In this document: in pieces, positions 55,388-63,848 of the stretch
Numbering within the stretch: position 1 is the first letter of the stretch
Layout of the letters: the number at the start of each line of letters is the position of its first letter
NCBI RefSeq assembly: GCF_042726155.1
Contig: NZ_JBHXHV010000001.1
Span: forward strand, 868,001-932,000
Reading direction: 5' to 3'
Length of the DNA stretch: 64,000 bases
Source: Leucobacter sp042726155
GTDB taxonomy: Bacteria > Actinomycetota > Actinomycetes > Actinomycetales > Microbacteriaceae
Translations under genes and position numbers: made by a program
The notes under the pieces: model-generated
Seen by the model: the letters and a program-made list of their open reading frames with translations, nothing else
Told to the model about the DNA's origin: nothing
Databases searched by the model: none

Positions 55388-56830
55388 TCATCGCTGAGAG
55401 CCGGGTTCCTTCGTCGCGCTGTCGTCTGCGGCGGGAGGAGTTTGACCCGCTGCGGGCGATGCCGCCGGGGGAGCTGTGGGGGGAGTCGGCGTGGCCGTTG
55501 GCGGTGCGGGCGGTGCCGATTCCATGGCGCGGGCGCCGATGGGGGTGGTTTCAACTGAGCCGAACTCGCCGGGCGTCTTGCGGCGACTGAACAAGCCGAT
55601 GATCGAGGGTCGTCCCTGCTGCTTGTTGTACGCATCGATACCGACGGCAACGAGCAACACAGCGCCCTTCACCATCTGGACCGTGTCTGCGCCAAAGCTC
55701 AGCAGCTGCATGCCGTTGTTGAGGAACGCCATCACGAGACCACCGATAATCGATCCGATGACGGTGCCGATGCCGCCCGAGACCGCGGCACCACCGATGA
55801 AGACTGCGGCGATCGCGTCGAGTTCCCAGCCGTTGCCGTCTTGCGGGCCGGAGGCCTGTGAGCGAGCGACGAAGATCATGCCCGCGACTGCAGCGAGCAC
55901 CGACATGTTCATCATGACGAAGAAGTCGACGCGGCGATCTTTTACGCCAGAGAGCTTCGCGGCTTGACGGTTGCCGCCGACCGCGTAGATGTGGCGACCG
56001 AAGACGGTGTGGTTCGTGACGAAGGAGTACAGAATGACGAGCGCGAGCAAGATGATGCCCGAGACCGGGAAGCTCGTGCCGGGGCGGCCGCTGCCGAAGA
56101 GCAGTGCGGCACCCAAGATGACCGCGCAGAGCAGCGTGACCTTGACGACGCTCACCCAGAGCGGCGCGCGCTCAGAGCCCATCTTGCGCTGCTGGCGGCG
56201 CGTGCGCCATTCGAAGAAGATAAGCCATGCGGCGGCGAGTACGCCGAGTATCAGTGTCGGCACATTGAATGGAATCGGGATCGCGATCTCGGGCAGGTAC
56301 CCGGCGCCGATCACCACGAACTCCTTGGGCACCGGTACCGAGATCGAGTCGCCGATCCACTGGTTCGCGCCGCGGAAGAAGAGCATGCCCGCGAGGGTCA
56401 CAATAAACGCTGGCACGCCGACGTAGGCAACCCACAACCCCTGCCACGCGCCGACGACCGCGCCGAGCACGATGCCGAGAATGATGGCTGCCCACCACGG
56501 GAAGTTCCACTCCGCCATCGACTTCGCGACCACGATGCCGACGAACGCCGCCACCGAACCGACCGAAAGGTCGATGTGGCCCATGATGATGACCATCACC
56601 ATGCCAATTGCGAGGATCAAGATGTAGGAGTACTGCTGCATCACGTTGATCACGTTGCCGGGGGAGAGCGTCAGCCCGTCCGAGAAGATCTGGAAGATCA
56701 AGATGATGGCGATGAGGCTGCCCAGAATGCCGAACTGCCTGAGCGTCGACTGCCCGCCGCCGAACATTCCGCGAATGTCGGAGAACCGGAAGCCGGGCTT
56801 CTCCGTGGTCTTCGAATCGGTCGTGGTCAT
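55388..56830 (-). CDS. Sugar ABC transporter permease (XylH/MmsB type)
   Basis: A 480-aa permease with more than ten helices. It has MVIIMGHIDLSVGSVAAFVGIVV, YAVGGNRQAAKLSGVKDRRV and GWELDAIAAVFIGGAAVSGGIGTV, the motifs of BPD_transp_2 sugar permeases. The C-terminal tail of about 70 residues is unusual, being proline/alanine-rich and probably disordered. The ATG overlaps the ATPase stop (ATGA). It is paralogous to the CUT2 permease at 43661. Confidence 0.92.
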   Translation of the reverse strand: MTTTDSKTTEKPGFRFSDIRGMFGGGQSTLRQFGILGSLIAIILIFQIFSDGLTLSPGNVINVMQQYSYILILAIGMVMVIIMGHIDLSVGSVAAFVGIVVAKSMAEWNFPWWAAIILGIVLGAVVGAWQGLWVAYVGVPAFIVTLAGMLFFRGANQWIGDSISVPVPKEFVVIGAGYLPEIAIPIPFNVPTLILGVLAAAWLIFFEWRTRRQQRKMGSERAPLWVSVVKVTLLCAVILGAALLFGSGRPGTSFPVSGIILLALVILYSFVTNHTVFGRHIYAVGGNRQAAKLSGVKDRRVDFFVMMNMSVLAAVAGMIFVARSQASGPQDGNGWELDAIAAVFIGGAAVSGGIGTVIGSIIGGLVMAFLNNGMQLLSFGADTVQMVKGAVLLVAVGIDAYNKQQGRPSIIGLFSRRKTPGEFGSVETTPIGARAMESAPPAPPTATPTPPTAPPAASPAAGQTPPAADDSATKEPGSQR

Positions 56831-58392
56831 GCGTGTGCCTTCTCGTTCAGCGACGTCATGCTGCGCATGAGCGTCTCGGGTGTCGCCTCTGCGGCGGGGA
56901 TGCAATCGGTGATGCGGCCTTCGAACACGGTGTAGATGCGATCGCAGATGCCGAGCAGCTCAGGGAGCTCGCTCGAGATCACAACGACGCCCTTCCCCGC
57001 GTTCGCGAGCTCGTTGATGATCGAATAGATCTCGTACTTAGCGCCCACGTCAATGCCGCGCGTCGGCTCGTCAAGAATCAGCAGATCGGGGTCCGTGAAC
57101 ATCCACTTCGCCAGCACGACCTTCTGCTGGTTGCCACCGGAGAGGCTCGCGACGCCGTTGTTGACGTCTGGCGTCTTGATCCGCAGCGACTTCCGGTAGC
57201 GCTCGGCGACGATTCGCTCCTCGCGCGCGTCGACCATCCAGCGGTGAGTAATTTTTGACAGCTTCGCCGCGACCACTGAGCGCTTGATTGAGTCGAGCAG
57301 GTTGAGGCCGAGCGTCTTGCGATCCTCGCTCACATACGCAATGCCGTGGCGGATCGCGGCCGGTACGTCCGACACCACGATTTCTTCGCCGTCCTTCACG
57401 ATGGTGCCCGAGATGAAGCGGCCGTAGGAGCGCCCGAACACGCTCATCGCGAGCTCGGTGCGCCCGGCCCCCATGAGGCCAGCAATGCCGACGACCTCAC
57501 CGCGGCGCACGTCAAAGCTTGAGCCCTTCACGACGTAGCGCTCGGGAACCGTCGGGTGCTGCACGACCCAGTCGCGCACCTCGAAGAAGACCTCGCCCGG
57601 GTTCGGGGTGCGGTCGGGGTAGCGGTTCTCAAGCGAGCGGCCAACCATGCCGTGAATGATGCGATCTTCGTTGATCGTGCCGTGCTGCACGTCGAGGGTC
57701 TCGACGACCCGGCCGTCCCTGATGATGGTGATGTCGTCGGCGATCTGCTCGATCTCGTTCAACTTGTGGCTGATGATGATCGAGGCGATACCGCGGTCCT
57801 TCAGGTCCCGGATCAGGCCGAGCAAGTGCTCGGAGTCCGTGTCGTTGAGCGCCGCCGTCGGCTCATCGAGAATGAGTAGCCGCACGTTCTTATTCAGCGC
57901 CTTCGCGATCTCGATCAGCTGTTGCTTGCCGACACCGAGGGTCTTGATCGGGGTGTCGGGATCCTCGCGCAGCCCGACGCGGTCAAGCAGTTCGACGGTG
58001 CGGAGGCGGGCGGCCTGCCAATCGATGCTGAGACCGCGGCGCAGTTCATTGCCGAGGAAGATGTTCTCGGTGATCGAGAGCTCGGGGATGAGCGCGAGCT
58101 CCTGATGGATGATGACGATGCCGGCTTCTTCGCTCGCGCGAATGTCGCGGAATCGCATTTCCTGACCCTCGACCACGATGTCGCCCGTGTAGGTGCCGTG
58201 GGGATAGACGCCCGAGAGCACCTTCATGAGTGTCGACTTGCCGGCACCGTTCTCGCCGCAGATCGCGTGAATTGTCGCGGGTCGCACGGTGAGCGAGACG
58301 TTCGAGAGCGCCTTGACGCCCGGGAAAACCTTCGTGATGTCGTGCATTTGGAGCACGGGGGCCGGATCGGGCCTCGTCGTCTCAGTATCCAC
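56827..58392 (-). CDS. Sugar ABC transporter ATP-binding protein (XylG/MmsA type)
   Basis: A 521-aa double ATPase. First half: AICGENGAGKSTLMKVLSG, VLILDEP-like LLILDEPTAALND. Second half: VVGIAGLMGAGRTELAMSVFG, LSGGNQQKVVLAKWMF and LLILDEPTRGIDVGAKYEIY. It is the first gene of the operon. An operator-like TGTGACCGTTCACA lies 37 bp upstream of its start. Confidence 0.93.
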   Translation of the reverse strand: MDTETTRPDPAPVLQMHDITKVFPGVKALSNVSLTVRPATIHAICGENGAGKSTLMKVLSGVYPHGTYTGDIVVEGQEMRFRDIRASEEAGIVIIHQELALIPELSITENIFLGNELRRGLSIDWQAARLRTVELLDRVGLREDPDTPIKTLGVGKQQLIEIAKALNKNVRLLILDEPTAALNDTDSEHLLGLIRDLKDRGIASIIISHKLNEIEQIADDITIIRDGRVVETLDVQHGTINEDRIIHGMVGRSLENRYPDRTPNPGEVFFEVRDWVVQHPTVPERYVVKGSSFDVRRGEVVGIAGLMGAGRTELAMSVFGRSYGRFISGTIVKDGEEIVVSDVPAAIRHGIAYVSEDRKTLGLNLLDSIKRSVVAAKLSKITHRWMVDAREERIVAERYRKSLRIKTPDVNNGVASLSGGNQQKVVLAKWMFTDPDLLILDEPTRGIDVGAKYEIYSIINELANAGKGVVVISSELPELLGICDRIYTVFEGRITDCIPAAEATPETLMRSMTSLNEKAHA

Positions 58393-58428
58393 TCGCTTGA
58401 CCTCGCTGTCGTGTTTCTTTGCTGCTCG

Positions 58429-58442
58429 TGTGACCGTTCACA
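58429..58442 (-). promoter_or_regulatory. LacI-type operator upstream of the sugar ABC operon
   Basis: TGTGACCGTTCACA shares 12 of 14 bases with the site upstream of the lacI-type gene (59551-59564) and is itself a near-palindrome (TGTGA/TCACA). Confidence 0.65.
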
Positions 58443-58496
58443 TCGTGGATGATGTTACTCCGCGTGTCAAGACGTTGTGAGCTGATTACAGAATCG

Positions 58497-59525
58497 TTAC
58501 CGACGTGTTGCGAGTGTCGTTGTCGATTCCCGCACGATGAGCTCGGGTCGCAGCACGTCGAACTCGGGAGCGTCGTGTCGTTCGATCGCCGCGAGCAGGT
58601 GCGCAATGGCGCGGCGACCGAGCTCTGCGAAGTCCACGCGCACCGTCGACAGGGTCGGCCACATGTGTGCCGCGATCGGAATATCATCAAAGCCGATCAC
58701 GCAGACATCTTCGGGGACCCGCACGCCCGCGTCGCGGAAACCGTGCATCAAGCCGATCGCCATCAGATCATTCGCCGCGAACACCGCGGTGAAGTCGCGG
58801 CGCGAGGAGAGCTCGCGCCCCGCGAAGTGCCCGAAGTCAGCCGTCCAGTCACCGCGGATCGGCGGGATAGTCGAGAGATCCGCCTCGAACATGGCGTCGA
58901 GATAGCCGCGCATGCGCGATTCGGCCTCGATCCAATCCTGGGGGCCCGCGAGGTGAAGGATGTCTTGGTGCCCAAGCTCGACGAGGTGCTCGACGGCCAT
59001 TTGGGCGCCCAGGCGCTGGTCTGACGCGATGCTCTCGGCCGTGCCGCCAGCAGCCGTGTGCAGGCTGACCACCGGGATCTTCAGACCCAACCCGCCGATC
59101 ACGTTGAACACGCGTACCTGAGGGGCAAGCACGATGATGCCAGCGACCTGCTCGTGTTCGAGCTGGCGCACGGCCTCGCCGATCGCTTCGGGCGTGGCGT
59201 CGGGCAGATTCAGGGTACTGATGGAAAAGCCGCGATCACGCGCGACCTGCTCGATAGCGACGATCGCCGAAGTTGTGCCGTATTCGCCAACGGTTGCCGA
59301 CAAGATTCCGAGCACGTTGGTGCGCGACGACGCGAGCGCGCGTGCCGCTTGATTCGGGCGATAATTGAGCGATTGGATCGCCGACAGCACCCGTTGTCGG
59401 GTGTCGTCTCGGATGCTCGGAGAGTCATTCAGCACCCGCGAAACGGTCTGATACGAAACGGATGCGAGGCGCGCGACGTCACGGATGCTGGCAGGCTTGG
59501 CCCGCGCTTCTCCGTCTCCGGACAT
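58497..59525 (-). CDS. LacI-family transcriptional regulator
   Basis: A 342-aa repressor. HTH: SIRDVARLASVSYQTVSRVLN; hinge helix: NYRPNQAARALASSRTNVLGI. The ligand domain is of the ribose-binding type (GLKIPVVSLHTAAGGTAESI, MAVEHLVELGHQDILHLAGP, AVFAANDLMAIGLMHGFRDAGV, VCVIGFDDIPIAAHMWPTLS). It sits upstream of the ABC operon in the same direction, with its own promoter region carrying a matching palindrome. It likely represses both itself and the transporter and responds to the imported sugar. Confidence 0.93.
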   Translation of the reverse strand: MSGDGEARAKPASIRDVARLASVSYQTVSRVLNDSPSIRDDTRQRVLSAIQSLNYRPNQAARALASSRTNVLGILSATVGEYGTTSAIVAIEQVARDRGFSISTLNLPDATPEAIGEAVRQLEHEQVAGIIVLAPQVRVFNVIGGLGLKIPVVSLHTAAGGTAESIASDQRLGAQMAVEHLVELGHQDILHLAGPQDWIEAESRMRGYLDAMFEADLSTIPPIRGDWTADFGHFAGRELSSRRDFTAVFAANDLMAIGLMHGFRDAGVRVPEDVCVIGFDDIPIAAHMWPTLSTVRVDFAELGRRAIAHLLAAIERHDAPEFDVLRPELIVRESTTTLATRR

Positions 59526-59550
59526 CAGGGCCTCCGCGGTGAACCTCGAA

Positions 59551-59564
59551 TGTGTACGTTCACA
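59551..59564 (-). promoter_or_regulatory. LacI-type operator upstream of the regulator gene
   Basis: TGTGTACGTTCACA is palindromic at 12 of 14 positions. It lies 25 bp before the regulator start codon and matches the site before the ABC operon, pointing to autoregulation. Confidence 0.65.
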
Positions 59565-59666
59565 TAAGTGTACGCACCGTCGAATCGACGGCAGTGGGTG
59601 GCCCGAAAACAGCGGCCGGGGCTGGGTCGAAATCGACTGCCGAGATCGCGGGCGTCAGCCCGCGAA

Positions 59667-61361
59667 TTACAGCTGGTCGGCGTCGAGAATCGTGTAGGCG
59701 TAGCCCTGCTCGGCGAGGAACCGCTGCCGATTCTGCGCGAAATCCTGATCTACCGTGTCGCGGGTGATCAGCGTGTAGAACGAGGCGGTCGCACCGTTCG
59801 ACTTCGGACGCAGCAGGCGGCCCAAACGCTGCGCTTCCTCCTGACGCGAACCGAATGATCCGGAAATCTGAATTGCCACCGACGCATCGGGCAGATCCAC
59901 CGAGAAATTCGCGACCTTGGACACGACCAAGATCTTCTCTTCGCCGTCGCGGAACGCCTGGAACAGGCGGGCGCGCTCATCGACCGGGGTCTGCCCCGTG
60001 ATGAGCGGGGCGCCGAGGGCCTCAGACATCGATTCGAGCTGGTCGATGTACTGCCCGATCACGAGCACGCTCTCGCCGGGATGGCGGTCGATGATGCGCT
60101 TCGCGATGGGCTGCTTGATGAGGGCACTCGACGCGATGCGGTAACGATCCTGATCTTCGGCAACGGCGTAGTCCATGCGCTCGGCCTCGCCGAAGTCGAC
60201 GCGCACCTCGAAGCACGCGGCGGGGGCGATAAAGCCCTGCGCCTCGATGTCTTTCCACGCGGCGTCGTAGCGCTTCGGGCCGATGAGGCTGAAGACGTCG
60301 CCCTCGCGACCGTCCTCTCGCACGAGCGTCGCGGTGAGGCCGAGGCGTCGGCGTGCCTGGAGTTCAGCGGTGAGCTTGAAGACGGGGGCAGGCAGCAGGT
60401 GCACCTCGTCGTAGACGATGACACCCCAGTCTTCGGCATCGAGCAGCGACAGGTGCGCGTACTCGCCCTTTCGGCGGCTCGTCAGGATTTGGTAGGTCGC
60501 GATGGTGACGGGCTTGACCTCTTTCACCTGACCCGAGTACTCGCCAATCTCGTCTTCCGTGAGGTTCGTGCGGCGCAGCAGCTCGGATCGCCACTGGCGG
60601 GCTGAGACGGCGTTCGTGACGAGGATCAGGGTTTTTGCGCCGACCGCAGCCATCGCAGCGGCGCCGACGATTGTTTTGCCCGCGCCGCAGGGGAGCACGA
60701 CGACGCCGGATCCTCCGCGCTGGAACGCTTCGACCGCCTTCGCCTGGTAGTCGCGCAGGTGCCAGCCGTCTTCGGCGAGCTCGATGTCGTAGGGGTCGCC
60801 CGGGCGGTACCCGGCGAGGTCTTCGGCCGGCCAGCCGCGGGCGACGAGCTGCTGTTTCAGTTCGCCGCGCGCCCACGCCTCGACGGGGTAGGTGTGCTCG
60901 TCGATCCGATTGCCGAGCAGCGGAGCGATCTTCTTCGCGCTGGCGACCTCGCGCAGCACCATCGGATCCTCCGAGCGGAGTACGAGCTGGGTGGGGGTAG
61001 TGGCCTCTGCCCCCGCCGCATCGTCGGCGATCGCGGCCGAACTGTCGCCCGGAACCTCGGCGCGCTCGATGGTGAGCCGCCCGTAGCGGCGCATCGTGTC
61101 TTCGATTTCGCTGGCGACACCGTTCGGCACGGGGAACTTCGCGTATCGATTCAGTGTGTCGAGAATTTCCGCGGACGTGTGCCCGGCGGCCCGTGCATTC
61201 CAGAGCCCGAGGCGGGTGACGCGGTAGGTGTGGATGTGCTCCGGTGCGCGCTCGAGCTCGGCGAAAACGGCGAGCTCGTGGCGGGCATCCTCTGCATCGG
61301 GATGAGCGACTTCGAGGAGCACGGTGTGGTCGCTCTGCACGATGAGGGGGCCAAGAGTCAT
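59667..61361 (-). CDS. XPB-type DNA repair helicase
   Basis: A 564-aa superfamily-2 helicase resembling archaeal and actinobacterial XPB. Q-motif and Walker A: LRDYQAKAVEAFQRGGSGVVVLP and CGAGKTIVGAAAM. DEVH box: VIVYDEVHLLPAPVF. Motif III: RLGLTATLVREDGREGDVF. C-terminal RecA lobe: VLVIGQYIDQLESM, SVAIQISGSFGSRQEEAQRLGRLLRPK. The N-terminal 200 residues hold the damage-recognition-like domain. The ATG at 61361 lacks a strong ribosome binding site. The upstream Helicase_C_3 gene is its usual partner. Confidence 0.93.
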   Translation of the reverse strand: MTLGPLIVQSDHTVLLEVAHPDAEDARHELAVFAELERAPEHIHTYRVTRLGLWNARAAGHTSAEILDTLNRYAKFPVPNGVASEIEDTMRRYGRLTIERAEVPGDSSAAIADDAAGAEATTPTQLVLRSEDPMVLREVASAKKIAPLLGNRIDEHTYPVEAWARGELKQQLVARGWPAEDLAGYRPGDPYDIELAEDGWHLRDYQAKAVEAFQRGGSGVVVLPCGAGKTIVGAAAMAAVGAKTLILVTNAVSARQWRSELLRRTNLTEDEIGEYSGQVKEVKPVTIATYQILTSRRKGEYAHLSLLDAEDWGVIVYDEVHLLPAPVFKLTAELQARRRLGLTATLVREDGREGDVFSLIGPKRYDAAWKDIEAQGFIAPAACFEVRVDFGEAERMDYAVAEDQDRYRIASSALIKQPIAKRIIDRHPGESVLVIGQYIDQLESMSEALGAPLITGQTPVDERARLFQAFRDGEEKILVVSKVANFSVDLPDASVAIQISGSFGSRQEEAQRLGRLLRPKSNGATASFYTLITRDTVDQDFAQNRQRFLAEQGYAYTILDADQL

Positions 61362-61470
61362 AACCAGCAACTCTACCGCGCATCGCTGAGCGCGCCGTCC
61401 CCGGCCCACCCCGCCCCCGCGGTCCCGCCCCGCCCCCGCCCCACCCCGCCCCCACCCCGCCCCCGTCAAA

Positions 61471-61533
61471 CCTGGAGGCGACAGAAAGTCCGTGCATAGA
61501 GGCGTTTTAAGCGGAGTTTCTGTCGCCTCCAGG
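61471..61533. repeat. Perfect 17-bp inverted repeat between helicase genes
   Basis: CCTGGAGGCGACAGAAA (61471-61487) and its exact complement TTTCTGTCGCCTCCAGG (61517-61533) flank a 29-nt spacer. Pairing can extend past one mismatch with TCCG/CGGA. It lies in the 216-bp gap between the two helicase genes, flanked upstream by a run of CCCCGCC repeats. Confidence 0.85.
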
Positions 61534-61577
61534 GGGTGCCGGGGCGCCAGGGGCGCCTCGGGCGCCGAGCCGGGCGC

Positions 61578-63428
61578 CTACGCCGGTTCTACCGCCGTGA
61601 TCATGCTTACCGGGAGGGTGCGCTCGACGCCAGCGGCCTGGTCGGCCGCACGCAGACGGCCCGCGTTCACCGAGACGGGCAGCAGTGTGAATGTGCGTAC
61701 CTCACCGCGCGCCTCCGCCGTCACCAGCACAGCGCTGCGATCACGGATCGCGAGTTCTAGCCGACGCGTGAAGTCTCCGGTGCCCGGTTCGGATCGCGCC
61801 GCGACGAACACCCGCTCGGCCAGCGCATCCAGCACATCGTGAACTTCAGGCGAACGCTGCGGCGCGGGCGCGTCGACCTTGGAAGCATCAACCTGCTGCG
61901 CCGAACCGACACCCTCGCGCAGCACCGCAGCCTGCGACGACGCGTGATAGCGCGCATCGGCTAGAGCTGCAAGCACGTGGTCGGGGCTGAGGCGAGAGTA
62001 GAGCACGGTGTCTGACGTGCGTGAGCGCTGCAACTGGAGGTGTTGCAGAGCGCGATCCACCACGAGTGTTGCCGCAATATCGGGCCGCGCCAGCGTGATC
62101 CGTGTTCGCCCCTCGTCCCCGATGTAGTCGCCGACGACGATGCCGCCCACGCGCTCGCCCAGCGAGCTGAGCAGGTATTCGAGCGGCTGTGGAATGCCGG
62201 TCAGCGAAATGCGGGCAAATGCCTCGCGCGCCGAGTCTGGGGTGAGCCCGCGCTCGTAGGCCTCGGCGATCGAAGCCTCGGTGATCCGGCGGGTTGTCGC
62301 GACTCCGATGTGTTCGGGGCGGGCGAGCGCCGCGAGCACCGCCTCGTCGTGGGGCGCGAGGGGCCCGGGAACCACCACGCTCAGATCGGGTTGCACGTAG
62401 ACGCCGTCGGCGGTCGCGGGCATCGCGGTCGCGACGGCTTTGCTGACATCGCCAGCGCCCGCGAGGGTTGCATCGGCGACGGCCGTGAAGCGCCCCTTGA
62501 GCGTGAGCCCGAGAAACTCGGCCGCGCGCACGAAGTCATTGACCGCTGCGAGCTCCGCCGGGGGGAGGAGCGGATAGCGCCGCGGAATCGATGCCGCAAT
62601 CCTGCGCAAATCAGCCTCGGTTTCAGCCGCGGCCTCCCACTCGATGCGCAGCGGCGCCGGCATGGTGCGGGCCGCGGCCTGCGCGAGCGCGATCCAGCGA
62701 TGCACGTGGGTGAGTTCGAGCCAGGTGCCCGACGCTGCGGTCGTGATGAGTAGCTGGTCGGCCTCGAGCGTCGTCACGAGTCCGGCCCGAAGCAATGCCG
62801 CGAGCGCGAGCGCGACTCCGTCGGGCTCCACGCCGGTCGTATCGGCGAGCTGCTTGACGGTCGCGACCGCAATACTGCCCGAGCGATTCAGCTTGCCCGG
62901 TCGATCGCGGAGCGTGCGCAGGCACTCGGCCGACTGCCCAACCGCGGTGAGCGCCGATGTGAACCACGCGCTCGTATCGGCGTGCGGAGCGGTCGCTGCG
63001 CCACCAGCTTCTTGCGAAGGAACATCAGATTCCGGATCGGCGGCGCGCCACGCGCCGCCACCCGCACCCTCGGGCGAGTTGACACTCGCACTACCGTGTT
63101 CGCCATCACCCAGCGCTTCGCCAAGCACGAGCTCCACCTCGGGCAGGCGCACCGGTTCCCCGGCTTCGCGGCCGAGCAATCCGAGCCCGATGAGTTCGGT
63201 GACGAGCACCGCATCGGCTCCGGCAGGGTCGCGCACGGCGTCGAGCCGGGTGCGATCGAGCGGGGCGAGTGCGCGAGTGATTGACTCGACCTTCAATAGA
63301 TCAGAGGCGAGGCCGATCGGGTCGATGATGCTCGCGGGCGCGTGCGGTCGGCGGCTGCGCACCAGCGCAACGAGGGTGTCGCGATCCATCTCCGCAATGG
63401 CGGAGGCGAGCGCGAGTGTTCCGCTCAT
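61578..63428 (-). CDS. Helicase-associated (Helicase_C_3) protein
   Basis: A 616-aa protein with an N-terminal helical/winged region (ALASAIAEMDRDTLVALVRSRRPHAP) and a C-terminal module: VYVQPDLSVVVPGPLAPHDEAVL, RRITEASIAEAYERGLTPDSA and PLEYLLSSLGERVGGIVVGDY. This matches the Helicase_C_3 domain that accompanies XPB helicases in actinobacteria; it has no Walker motifs. A glycine/alanine-rich linker lies near residues 110-150. It probably works with the downstream helicase in repair. Confidence 0.85.
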   Translation of the reverse strand: MSGTLALASAIAEMDRDTLVALVRSRRPHAPASIIDPIGLASDLLKVESITRALAPLDRTRLDAVRDPAGADAVLVTELIGLGLLGREAGEPVRLPEVELVLGEALGDGEHGSASVNSPEGAGGGAWRAADPESDVPSQEAGGAATAPHADTSAWFTSALTAVGQSAECLRTLRDRPGKLNRSGSIAVATVKQLADTTGVEPDGVALALAALLRAGLVTTLEADQLLITTAASGTWLELTHVHRWIALAQAAARTMPAPLRIEWEAAAETEADLRRIAASIPRRYPLLPPAELAAVNDFVRAAEFLGLTLKGRFTAVADATLAGAGDVSKAVATAMPATADGVYVQPDLSVVVPGPLAPHDEAVLAALARPEHIGVATTRRITEASIAEAYERGLTPDSAREAFARISLTGIPQPLEYLLSSLGERVGGIVVGDYIGDEGRTRITLARPDIAATLVVDRALQHLQLQRSRTSDTVLYSRLSPDHVLAALADARYHASSQAAVLREGVGSAQQVDASKVDAPAPQRSPEVHDVLDALAERVFVAARSEPGTGDFTRRLELAIRDRSAVLVTAEARGEVRTFTLLPVSVNAGRLRAADQAAGVERTLPVSMITAVEPA

Positions 63429-63441
63429 CAGAGGACCCGAC

Positions 63442-63708
63442 CTAGCGGCCGGAGAGCTTCCGGGTTTCGCTGCGGCGGCGACGCTGGCTGACGATCAACA
63501 GGATGATCAAGAGAGCGAAACCGATGGGAAGCCCGATCATCGAGATTCCGTAGACGACCGGCCACAGCCCCTCCGCGAGCGCGAAGCGATTGTTCAAGCC
63601 GACGATGAGCGTCGCGAAGAAGGAGAGGAGTGCCAGCGCAATGATCGTGAGCGATGCATAGGCGAGGATCCGCTCGAGGAGCGACGGCGTGCTGGGTTCA
63701 GTGGACAT
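63442..63708 (-). CDS. Small two-segment membrane protein
   Basis: An 88-aa protein with two transmembrane helices (LTIIALALLSFFATLIVGL and VVYGISMIGLPIGFALLIILLIV) and a basic C-terminus (SQRRRRSETRKLSGR). The ATG at 63708 (MSTEPSTPSLLERI) is chosen over the longer upstream frame. Similar small proteins lie near the helicase pair in related genomes; function unknown. Confidence 0.7.
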   Translation of the reverse strand: MSTEPSTPSLLERILAYASLTIIALALLSFFATLIVGLNNRFALAEGLWPVVYGISMIGLPIGFALLIILLIVSQRRRRSETRKLSGR

Positions 63709-63759
63709 CCGCTCCATTTTATCGGGTTCGTGCCTCAGTGCGACGGCATGATCGACCGC

Positions 63760-63765
63760 TAGAAT
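63760..63765 (+). promoter_or_regulatory. Candidate -10 of the cold-shock gene
   Basis: TAGAAT lies about 84 nt before the cold-shock start codon, giving a long 5' untranslated leader of the kind usual for such genes. No strong -35 is seen. Confidence 0.35.
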
Positions 63766-63848
63766 TGGCTGGATGTGCGGGAATCCGCGCTCGCGAACCG
63801 GCGTGAGCGGAACGCGGAGCATCCCGACGAGACGGAAAGGAACGAGGC

